Assembly: GCF_000344685.1 (NCBI RefSeq)
Contig: NW_006920427.1
Location: forward strand, 435,790-499,789
Length of the DNA stretch: 64,000 nucleotides
Direction: 5' to 3'
Origin: Gloeophyllum trabeum ATCC 11539
Lineage: Eukaryota; Basidiomycota; Agaricomycetes; Gloeophyllales; Gloeophyllaceae
Numbering within the stretch: position 1 is the first letter of the stretch; each line of letters begins with the position of its first letter. The notes beneath the pieces were generated by a model. The model was not told where the DNA came from. It worked only from the letters and a program-made list of their open reading frames with translations, and searched no databases. Positions 55,804-64,000 of this stretch are shown here, one piece after another. Both the position numbers and the translations under genes were made by a program.

Positions 55804-56936
55804 CGTACTCCGCGCAGACTTGGTAGGAGGGCGCATGTACATGTGTGGCTCAGGCAGCCACAACTCAACGCGTGGTCACGTGTGACCACGCGTTTCCCAC
55901 GAACTCAAGACTCTCCCGGGCCCGCAGCCGCCGCCCAAGCCACACTAGTACTGTACTAAGTCCGACGTTCGTCCCTCACGTCGGACTTATGCACGATAAG
56001 TTTTTGTCTATTTTGTCGTATTTCCTGGAGGTTGCGATTCCGTATCGTTTTGCGGATTGCTGTAATATGTGTTTCCTCTGACTGGCATCAGCTGTAGCTC
56101 TGCACTGATGACATACGCACTGTGAGCCCCAAGGACGGGTAATTTCACCATGTAACCGGGTGAAATTCGTGAATCACCCAGAAAGTGAGTGACAAGTGGG
56201 TACTGGTGATTGCACGGTTGAAATTTACCTATTCCATTTCACCCAGAAAGCGGGTGAATTTACACGGGCATAAAATGCGGGCTTGACAGTACCCAAGAAA
56301 TTGGTGAAAATCACCATGTGAGACAAAGGCCATTGTTATTCCCTCATAAATTGCATTTAATTTATATCTTTGACATGTAATATATTGAACTCTGTAAATA
56401 CTGCTTATTCTCTATATCCGGAGGTGAGGAATCAGCTTTCAAGTGAAAAAGGATGGATCATTTCTCAATTCCTCGTCCTACCAAGGTATAGGTGATCATT
56501 AGATCAAGTCCCTTCCTTTACAGCGGTAAATCAAAGGGAAACCCAAGTTGTACCATCTCGCACTCCTATGTTTTCTCACTTCCATACGGTTGAAAGGTTT
56601 TACGAATTACACCTCAGACCCAAAGCTCAGACAAAACACCAAACTGCTCAGCCAGATGAGCATAAACAGAGTTGATGGGACCCATCATATACGTGGGGTA
56701 TGAGCGTCGTTCTGTTAGCTTTGCGGTTGCATCACAGACAGAGGTGCGAGAAAGCAGCTAGGTCTTTGCTTGCGACGCTGATGCTCTCTTTGACGCAATA
56801 GCGACACAGGCAGACAGGCGGTGGATGGCCTGTACTCTTGCGATGTTTCATCATCCATCCTCTTTTATCAATCGTAGCTTATCCACGATGACAACTGGGG
56901 CTGGCACAACCGGTACGCTTCGTCTTTGAACTTTTT
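55804..56936. other. Intergenic with palindrome cluster
   Basis: No gene. Contains CACGCGTGGTCACGTGTGACC-like palindromic sequence at about 55868-55892, a CGTCGGACTTA inverted pair near 55957-55990, and the GGGTGA/TCACCC cluster listed separately. Confidence 0.45.
56150..56260. repeat. GGGTGA/TCACCC palindrome cluster
   Basis: GGGTGA (about 56159) pairs with TCACCC (about 56176); TCACCCAGAAAGTGAGTGA follows at once; and a perfect hairpin TTCACCC-AGAAAGC-GGGTGAA lies at about 56239-56259. Related TCACCATGT sequences flank the block at about 56146 and 56310. It may be a small MITE or a cluster of palindromic binding sites. Confidence 0.45.
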
Positions 56937-58824
56937 TTGTTATCATCAGTGCCTAGGTTGACGTTGGATATACCCAGACCTTGTTCGGCCATCAGCAACC
57001 TCCGGCGATACCTTACCTCTGATGTTGACGCTCCCATGGCCGAACATGCGCGGGAATATGAGAGTGTGCTGGCCGAAAGTCAGTCGGACGGTAAGGCCGA
57101 CCTTGGCATTAATTTATGTCTGCATTCGCGAGGTGTATCTGCGGTTATCCAGGTCTTTCCTAAATTTATCCTGCAATGACTGATTGTCGTATTGCTATGA
57201 AATCTCCGTTTCTAAAAAAACAGGTGACGCCTTTCGAATCTCAAGCTCTTTTCCTTGCCACGCGGTTCAACGACGTTTTCGATGTCCGTTCACCAAGTAG
57301 GCTCCCCTGAAGGTTGTGTGAGCTGCTGTGGATCTGAGGACATACTCATCTGCCCCTCTAGCGAGAAGTCATTCAAAAGAGCTCCCCCGCCTCGAGGTTT
57401 CCTGTCTCCGATGTGCACACGCACTCGTCACACACGGGGACTGGCACGAGGCCGACTTATGTCGATTTAATCCTTACCGATAAGTATGACAGTCTAGGGC
57501 TCATCCTTGTCCACCACCCCGGTCGCCCTCATGTTCTCGCTAGTCCCGACGGTCTTGACCACTGCCGCGGCTTTCAAACGCCTCTGGCAATGTTTTGATT
57601 GCACACAACAGGAGACTAGTACTCCACCCGACGTAGAGCTTGGTCCTGTTCGAAATGATTTGATTCTATCTTCAAATATTCCCATCCCCCAGCACCCTGA
57701 ACGAACGTCAGCGACAATCCCTCAGATAGACATTGCTGGTAAGTAAAATCTTCCTGCTAGAACCACGTACTAATCACATCGGCACTAGGGCAATTCAGTT
57801 ACGGTATACGAGCGCTTATAAATATGGTATCAAATGCTGTGGTCTCGTCAGCTGCGTCCCCGTCAGGTCCCCCCACCCACCCACCGCTAGCCTTGTCTTC
57901 GGACAGCCAGGTACTGCTAGGTAATCCAGCAATTAATCGGGGTTTGCCCACTGCAAGTACGACCTCATGGATTCCCCCGCTGGCCCAGCGTCTACCACGG
58001 TCGGAGGGCCAGGCAGCGAACGGTGGCGCATTCCCAGCTCCGCCACCATCGAATCTCCCCCCGCTACATCTCGCCTCGTTGAAGGACATCCGGGTACTCG
58101 GAGGACCCATGGAGAGGGATGCGAAGCAACGGGATGTGACGCTCTCGGAGGGAGTTTCGACCGCTGCAGGAGGATATGAACGTTCGCGGTGCTCAAGGGG
58201 GACTGCACTCTTCCCTACACCCCACCTGTCCCCACCAGCGCCGGTCGCTAGGTCGCATGTGTCCGACACCCGTCTTCCGATCCAGCCTCCCCCTCCATTC
58301 CCGGTGCCTGTGGACAGGCATGGCCTCTCGCAGAACTCAGTGCGGTCTGCATAGGATCTTGAGCCGGGCATGCTTGCAGCCGTCGGATTGGATGCCTCGA
58401 ATGCTGGTCCCCCGCATCCTGGATATTCTATGTTGAATGATCAGGATGAAGATACTATATCGTGGAGTCCAAGCCGGACACTCCGTCGTCGGTCGCAACT
58501 TCTAATGGGTCAAATCTCAACGGTGGGCCATCTGGAGCACCCGTCCCAGGGGGCGCAGATGGGAACACCAGCACGGGAGTACCTTCGTCAGCCCCAACCC
58601 CACTGGACACGTCGACGGTTATCGGGAACGATGGCCCATCGCCCATCGCCCGTCGCCCATCATCGAGCTCGTGACGTGTGGATGCTTGCCCTCTACGGAG
58701 GAATCCCTGCTCTCTTTGGGCTGGCGATCGCAGCGATGTTGGCGCACTTCCTCAAAGACATCACAGCCAGATTTACAGTAGCTGGCGAGTCTCACATTCT
58801 AGTATTACCCGAACAGCCAAGTTA
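56937..58824 (+). CDS. Possible Pro/Ser-rich single-pass membrane protein
   Basis: Weakly supported. Several plus-strand open segments separated by possible introns: AMAEHAREYESVLAE-like sequence near 57040; a frame around 57507-57730 with a hydrophobic start and DCTQQETSTPPDVELGP; a long Pro/Ser-rich frame 57824-58350; a Gly/Ser/Pro-rich frame near 58462-58674 (SNGSNLNGGPSGAPVPGG); and finally a hydrophobic stretch WMLALYGGIPALFGLAIAAM ending at 58824. I could not make one continuous splice chain. It may be one gene with a disordered region and a C-terminal membrane segment, or two, or a decayed gene. Confidence 0.3.
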
Positions 58825-58839
58825 ACCAGCGCACAGCTG

Positions 58840-59070
58840 TTGTTATAGCTTGCTGGTCCCTCGTCGTAGGGGCGAAGGCCATGCTGGTGACACGTGAGAT
58901 CCACTAATCATTCGTCTTGGCGCTTCCACTACACAACATTCGCAACCTGTACAGTGGAGGTTAACATGTCGCAGATGTGCCATCTCCACCGCTGGAGGCT
59001 GGTCCTGGTCCTGCGACGGCAGTTTGTCGTAGCGGCCCTCCATCAGCAAACACAAGAAGGCCCTGACGGC
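58840..59070 (-). pseudogene. Fragment of the F-box gene family
   Basis: The minus-strand frame contains RYDKLPSQDQDQPPAVEMAH and LRHVNL, closely matching SYDELPSQDEPAVVEMARLR and HLSLEAPL of the F-box gene at 53490-55374, followed by ECCVVE where the parent has SSCCVLLG. Only this short Leu-rich part is present, with no F-box nearby. It is a duplicated, decayed piece. Confidence 0.65.
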
Positions 59071-59605
59071 GTCAGACCTCGTTCGACCACTGGCAATCAG
59101 ATTGCGAGAAATGCCGCCAGCCGCTGAGACCGTCAGAACGTCGACTTTTGAGCTGTCAGACCCTGCAGTAAAAACAGCTGTAGCAAAACATGTTCTGTGG
59201 TCTGTGTCCAGGATAGTGCATAATGTGAAAATAGGAACCAAAATAGCGTGGATAGGCCTGGCAGTTCAGCTTCCTTGCATAGCTTCGGTCAGACTGTCAG
59301 GCTGACAGAGCTTCTTGTGATTGCTGAGGGGGGATCAGGGCGGGCGTTCGGGCTGCGCAGACTCGGATACTGGTAGTAGTACGCCGTGCAGGGCCGGAAG
59401 CAGGAACGCGTCTCCAAACACGCACGGCGCAGAGGGAGACAGCGTAATACTAACCGCAGGGACCCCAGACCCCCTCGCATGTGCTAGTACCCTACACCGA
59501 CAGAAACGACGACTCTATGAGACCCCGGCGCCGGGGCACCGTCCTGCTCTAGCAGTGCACGCGTCTTTACCTCCGTATCGATCCCCGCTCCTCCTCCGCC
59601 CCTGC

Positions 59606-60654
59606 TCACTCCGCCTTCCCCCGCGCGAGAACCTGCGCCACCCCCGCGCGGCCCTCCACGACCTCGCGCACGACGCCCAGCGCGTGCGCAAAGTCGCCGA
59701 ACTCGACGTGCGGGATGCGCTCGCGGCGGCAGTAGGCCGCGAGGTCGTTGTCGCTGTCGGGCTTGACCTTGACGAAGAGGAGGTCGGCGTGCCGCGCGGC
59801 GGACATGTCTGCGGGGCGGGGTTAGTGTGGTGGGGGCGAAGGGGGAGGAACGGCATGCCTGAGACGCCGTCGCCGAAGAAGAAGAGCGTGGGCGGGTTCG
59901 CGAGCTGGCGGTAGGGCAGGATCGCCTGGCTCTTGTCGTGCCCGAAGCCGCTGCGGCGCGTTCAGCTCGTACAGCCGCCCGTGCGTGAAGGGAGCGCGGC
60001 GCACCTGGTCGGATGCCGATACTTGATCGCCCACGAGCCGTCCGGCTTGACGTCGACGTCGTTCGAGATGATCTCGATCTCCTGCGCCTCGTCGTCGCCG
60101 ATGAGCGCAGAGAGGACGGCGCGGATGAGCGGGGCCATGCCGCTGGAGACGATGATGACGGGGATGTCGTGCGCCTTGCAGTACTGGTAAAAGTCCTTGA
60201 AGCCCGGGTCGAGCTTGATGTCTGCGTGCGTCGTGAGCAGAAAGGGCAGGTAAGCGAGGGCAGGACACGCACTCTTCTTGAGGACGTCCTTGCACTCGTC
60301 AAAGGTGTGCCCGTTGTTGGCGACGCTCTCGAGCATCTCGCGGAAGGCGTCGCGGAAGGTGACGCGCCCGGAGAGGATCTCGACGTTGCCCTCGCGCCGC
60401 TTGTCCTTGCCAAAGCCGAGGTTGTCCGTCAAGTCTGTGTGGCACCGGATGAGCGCGTTGTATTCGTGATAGTATGGGCAGACACGTACAGTCATTGGAG
60501 TCGTAGTTTGTGATTGTGCCGTCCCTGCGTCGGGTTAGGAATCGGGAAAGGGGACGGAGGGAAGAGCGCACCAGTCGGAGAGGACGACGAAGTTCTTGTC
60601 CTTGTGGAGCGGCGGGTAGGGCAGCGTGCTCTCGGGCGCGGGCGCGGAGGACAT
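59606..60654 (-). CDS. HAD-superfamily phosphatase (MtnX/YNL010W-like)
   Basis: 263 aa from six minus-strand exons: 60654-60572, 60524-60490, 60434-60273, 60221-60005, 59950-59859 and 59808-59606. Joined motifs: NFVVLSDWDGTITNYDSND (motif I), TDNLGFGKDKRR, FREMLESV cap region, IKLDPGFKDFYQYC, IPVIIVSSGMAPLIRAVL (motif II, Ser), GFGHDKSQAI (motif III, Lys) and FFFGDGVSDMSAARHADLLF (motif IV, GDGxxD). This matches the fungal phosphoserine-phosphatase-like/MtnX-type branch that includes yeast YNL010W; the substrate is not established. The last intron begins with GC (TCAG|GCATGC), required to form GDGVSD. Likely cytosolic. Confidence 0.92.
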
Positions 60655-61506
60655 GGCTGGAGGTGAGGATGGCTGTTTCGGGGCGTTATCTATATCTATC
60701 GCTTAGATCGGTCGAGCCAATCAGAGCCGCTTCTTCAAGCTTCAGTCTATCCACTGCCTGCCCCCCACCCAAACTCGCCGCGACGTGCCCCGGTTCACGG
60801 TTCAAACGTTCATGGCTTGGCATGTCCAGGGTGATCTGCCGTACGTGCACGGACAGTCCCAGTCGGAGCGGGGCCGTCTTTGCTAACTTGGCTGCGTTTG
60901 TTTTGCCACAGGCCCATGCTAGTGCGGTTGTCTTCCGCAATGAGTACGTCGGATCCGACTCGACGTTCGGGCCAGCATCCGAGCACGGGTCGGGGTCGAA
61001 CAAGCATGGCACGGTGTTGGAGAGTGCAAGTGGGCTATACATAGCACGAACCACCTCGCGAATGACGGGTTCTCTCCAGGCGGGAAACCATCCTTTCTAC
61101 GGCCCGCTTATCCATGGAGACTCCGGTGCCCGACCATTGCAAGCTCAATAAAAGTACCGGGCCGTCACCGACATCCCGCGCCGATGGGATTCTTGGTTCT
61201 GAAGCCCGTCCGCTCCGCCAGAGCCGTGGCTGCTTTGCCGCAGGTAAACACTAGTATTGGACTCAAGGGAGGGACCCGCTCGTCAGGTGAGGAAAGCCCA
61301 CGTTTGCCGCTGGAACTTGGAAGGCAGACATGAGCTGCGCGTCGAGCATTCGTCGACTAGTTCATGCGCTTCGCGGACTTGCATGCACACCGAGTCGCAC
61401 ATTCAGCTAAGGATTGCAAGAAAAGGCAACCCGTTGGTAGGCTTGATCCTGCGCCTCTTAGAAAAGACTTAGTAGATGAGCAACTGTCTTTAATGGAGGC
61501 TTGTAC
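60655..61506. other. Interval upstream of the phosphatase, TE debris
   Basis: Promoter of the minus-strand phosphatase, then unassigned sequence. An open stretch before 61550 (LRKDLVDEQLSLMEACTRLL, NHPSLAFSLL) continues into the inverted repeat and shares NHPSLAF with the copy near 63270; it is probably transposon-derived. Confidence 0.4.
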
Positions 61507-61640
61507 CAGGCTCCTAAACCATCCGTCCTTAGCGTTCTCGCTCCTCCTTTACTAGGGCGCACGTGCAGTGTTATATAATACAAATCTATTTTTAATTTAT
61601 TACCGGATACAGAACGAACAAGAGGAGGAGAACGCTATAG
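61507..61640 (+). repeat. Inverted TE fragment R1
   Basis: Similar, in opposite orientation, to 63158-63292. Shared ends: CAGGCTCCTAAACCA(T/C)CCGTCC and ACAGAACGAACAAGAGGAGG through GAACGCTATAG. The middle is diverged. Confidence 0.75.
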
Positions 61641-61704
61641 TCTCCCGAAGTCAGACCGTATTGCCTCCCTTATAAGGCAGGTGGAGGGTGGTCGGCATAT
61701 AACG

Positions 61705-62033
61705 TGATGAAGAGTTATGGAGGCAGCAGCACGCACAGTGCGCCCTACACAACTCACCTGTATTGGTTGGATGCTGTAGCTACTGGTAAAGCTCGTATAA
61801 ACGACCCTTGTCATTAGGCAGCAGAGCTGCAGGGTTTATATACACTGTGGCCCATAGGCTGACTAAGCTACGTGGAATATCTATAATCCTACTGAGCTCC
61901 ACCTATGATGTCACTGACCCACATGAGCTCCGTGCCCTGTACAATAATGGAGTATACCAGAATGTTCCAGAGGGTTCCGGTACGTTCTGGTACGTTGTAG
62001 AACCTGGCAGCTAAGTCAGCGCCCAGTTCAACA
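61705..62033 (-). mobile_element. Solo LTR, copy 2 (inverted)
   Basis: 329-bp reverse-oriented copy of the LTR at 55470-55803, differing mainly by a shorter A/T run. Flanked by a perfect 5-bp target-site duplication TAACG (61700-61704 and 62034-62038). The different duplication from copy 1 (CGTAC) shows an independent insertion. Confidence 0.9.
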
Positions 62034-62701
62034 TAACGGTCTGCTTCCAGTCGCGCCTGCCTTGGCTGGCTCACCGATTTCAACATCACGTGAATTGTCC
62101 CACGGCCTTTGCCTCTATTCTCTGCTCTACTTTCGCTGCCTGGATGCATAACCAGGTTCTCTTTTGACTGCATCTACAATTGAATACCATGTAATGGTAC
62201 AGTTATGTGTTTTCATAGCATCAAAACACTCAGAATATGCGACAGGACCATGGCAAGAGTTGCTGACTCAGCACCTCTGGCTCTTCCTAATTTGGACACC
62301 ATCTCATCCTTTTGCCTCCCCGGCGTGTTTGTGAGCCATAGCGCCCTCGCACCTTGCACCCGGTGCACATTGGAAGGGTATATGCCGGACTAAAGCAGAG
62401 TATGGATAATTTAATGTATATTTTAATTGGCAAGCATCATATACCAGCACAAACTGCATGGCAACAGCAGAAATGTAGCAGTTAATGAGGATTCATGTCT
62501 CCCTTACCTCTCTATTGCTCTGGAATACACATAATAAGGCTACACACACATTGTGAGGGCAAAGGACAACCTGAAAGAGCTTCAAACGCGCTCATACTCG
62601 CGTTCGCCACTGCAGCGAGCGCGTCCTAAATGAGTGCACGTGACACTACAGGGTCCGAATATGCCTAATGTGCCAAGTGCCGCGCGACTGGATGCAGACT
62701 A
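62034..62701. other. Intergenic, no gene seen
   Basis: Unassigned sequence between the solo LTR and the TE fragment R2. Confidence 0.4.
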
Positions 62702-62799
62702 AGAACGCTATAGGACGGCTGGCACAGATGTCGTCGCCGAGATCCCCGAGGTTGACAAAGCGGACGGTGGCTGAAGCCTTTCACCAGCGGTCGGCGGGC
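62702..62799 (+). repeat. Inverted TE fragment R2
   Basis: About 98 bp similar, in opposite orientation, to 63072-63169. It encodes NAIGRLAQMSSPRSPRLTKR and TVAEA in an open frame that is conserved in the other copy, so the parent element was probably protein-coding here. Confidence 0.75.
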
Positions 62800-63071
62800 C
62801 TTCACGCAACCATTTACAACTTATTACCTTGGGATTTACCACTCGGTGTACTTTATAGTAATGTAAAAATGTCCTAACTGAATGGTATACTCATGCAATG
62901 GTTATCAGTAGTACTGAAGGCTGAATATCCGGCTGAAGAGGCATAATTGCTATAGACAAGCCCCTCTGAGTGTCAGAGGTATACCAAAGGTATTTGCATT
63001 GGTCTTGAACTATTTTAGCACCCGTTTGTATGTGTTCTGCGTGAGCTCAACGAGGTAGGTGTCTCTACATC

Positions 63072-63292
63072 GCCCGCCAACCGCTGCTGAGAGGCTTCAG
63101 CCACCGTCCGCTTAGTCAGCCTCGGGGATCTCGGCGACGACATTTGTGCCAGCCGTCCTATAGCGTTCTCCTCCTCTTGTTCGTTCTGTATCCGGTAATT
63201 CTCATATAATACATTTTCTTACATAATATTTCACTTCTGCCCTAGTAATTAGAGGAGCGCGAACGCTAAGGACGGGTGGTTTAGGAGCCTGG
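63072..63292 (-). repeat. Composite TE fragment (R2 plus R1, minus orientation)
   Basis: Read on the minus strand, this joins the R1-like part (63292-63158) and the R2-like part (63169-63072) into one segment, showing that R1 at 61507 and R2 at 62702 derive from a single parent element. On the minus strand the frame reads YRIQNEQEEENAIGRLAQMS and continues through the R2 peptide. The element family is not identified. Confidence 0.65.
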
Positions 63293-63812
63293 GCTTGTAC
63301 CCGTTTAGTATCAGTGTCGCAGAAGTCCCCCCCAGGCTCTCGCGCGTGCTCAAAAAGGCAGGATTCTCCGCCCAAAACGGCAGATGCACATGGTTGGCAT
63401 CTGCCGAACCTCGGCACGTATATAGTCTCGACCTCTTCAATGGTTCCTCTACCCTACACCGAGGGTTATACTGCCTATAACTGTGAGGTCGCTGATTAGA
63501 TAAGCGACACCACGGAAAGTCTTCAACGTTCGAGTCTCTCACAGGGATGAGTAGCAAGAGATTCGTGTTCGAAAAAGACTTAGGTATGAGGTACATGGGC
63601 TGGGCTTTTATACTACGAGATTACATGTACCGAATAGAAGAGATAGAGACAGAAAATAGAAGAATACGAGAAGAGACAAAATGAATGCGAAGAGGATTAA
63701 CTCGAAGGCTCCGAAGGAGCCGTATAGCTTAGAGTCCGAATATAGTAGCGAGTAGCCGAATAAGGAATCTACTGGCCGAATACGGTAGCGAGCGCGGGTG
63801 CGTATCCTTACA
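63293..63812 (-). mobile_element. Probable 3' LTR of a Ty3/gypsy-type element
   Basis: On the minus strand a purine-rich tract (GGAGGGCGGA, about 63822-63813) is followed at once by TGTAAGGATACGC (63812 downward), the expected PPT/LTR start. Downstream is a TATAAAAG signal (about 63610) and a short repeated unit containing TATTCGG and GCTAC. The LTR end (CA plus target duplication) could not be fixed, so the right part of this interval may lie outside the LTR. Confidence 0.45.
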
Positions 63813-63862
63813 TCCGCCCTCCAAGGACTACTCATAGTCCTTCTCTAAGCCCATCGCGCGAG

Positions 63863-64000
63863 TTACATGGTCTTTGGGTCCTCCCAATCGACCTCGGGAC
63901 CATCCTCCATGTCAGCGTCTTCATCTGCGTTGTCGTGTCCACGATCAGGTTGGTCATCGACATCGGACGCTGCCTCGTGAGGTTCCTGGTCGTCGTGGCC
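63863..64000 (-). CDS. Acidic C-terminus of a retroelement polyprotein (partial)
   Basis: A minus-strand open frame enters from the right edge and stops at 63863-63865. It is very acidic: DQEPHEAASDVDDQPDRG, DEDADMEDGPEVDWEDPK. Its position about 50 bp before the purine tract and LTR-like start fits the end of a gypsy-type polyprotein. The reverse transcriptase/integrase part would lie beyond the window, so the family assignment is inference. Confidence 0.45.
   Translation of the reverse strand, partial: GHDDQEPHEAASDVDDQPDRGHDNADEDADMEDGPEVDWEDPKTM

Noticed and set aside
55556..55804. 82-codon minus-strand open frame, repeated at 61808
   Set aside because: Lies wholly inside the solo LTRs; the frame is a by-product of the repeat.
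59484..60413. 309-codon minus-strand Ser/Arg/Thr-rich frame
   Set aside because: Wrong frame of the phosphatase gene; it lacks the HAD motifs and reads through introns.
1..64000. CRISPR arrays, bacterial operons or ribosome binding sites
   Set aside because: The sequence is eukaryotic nuclear DNA with spliceosomal introns; no regularly spaced repeats of CRISPR type are present.

Overview
The window looks like nuclear DNA of an agaricomycete (mushroom-forming) basidiomycete, most likely a polypore. Genes are broken by many 46-105 nt introns with GT-AG, occasionally GC-AG, borders. The protein families fit: two fungal HMG-box factors, F-box proteins with N-terminal MGQYW or acidic C-terminal tails, clustered APH-like kinases, an ICMT paralogue, a Vps68-like protein and LTR retroelement remains. 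Exon models here were built by hand from splice consensus, reading-frame phase and comparison between paralogues inside the window.

Layout. 1-3950: no supportable gene. 3951-5605: HMG-box factor 1. 6846-9657: intron-rich protein with a helical, MLKL/Cbl-N-like N-terminus and a kinase-lobe-like middle. 9871-16675: three tandem APH-fold kinase genes (A broken and fused to a fragment of the preceding gene, B and C apparently intact), with a small minus-strand HW/WNCQ protein between them. 16.7-19.7 kb: gene-poor, with a cluster of a short CTCCGG motif. 19726-24455: housekeeping block, RPS13 and RPS6 divergent from a 309-bp shared promoter, then arginyl-tRNA synthetase. 25.3-29.1 kb: two decayed MGQYW/F-box genes around an ICMT-like methyltransferase. 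29834-32585: DHH phosphoesterase converging on a HAD phosphatase. 33037-34118: proline-rich disordered protein. 37086-39279: HMG-box factor 2. 39828-46376: three tandem minus-strand paralogues of an uncharacterised glycine-rich protein family. 48.5-55.4 kb: F-box genes and fragments around an N-gap and a VPS68-like gene. 55.4-64.0 kb: two solo LTRs with perfect target-site duplications, a second HAD phosphatase, inverted TE fragments, and the 3' end of a probable Ty3/gypsy element entering from the right edge.

The housekeeping genes (RPS13, RPS6, ArgRS, VPS68-like, DHH, both HAD genes, ICMT-like, both HMG genes) read cleanly through all junctions. The accessory genes (APH-like, F-box, glycine-rich) are the duplicated or decayed ones and lie next to repeats. 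The least characterised systems are the glycine-rich triplet and the MLKL-like/APH-like cluster. The 942-N gap is flanked by identical 93-bp sequences and probably marks overlapping contig ends.
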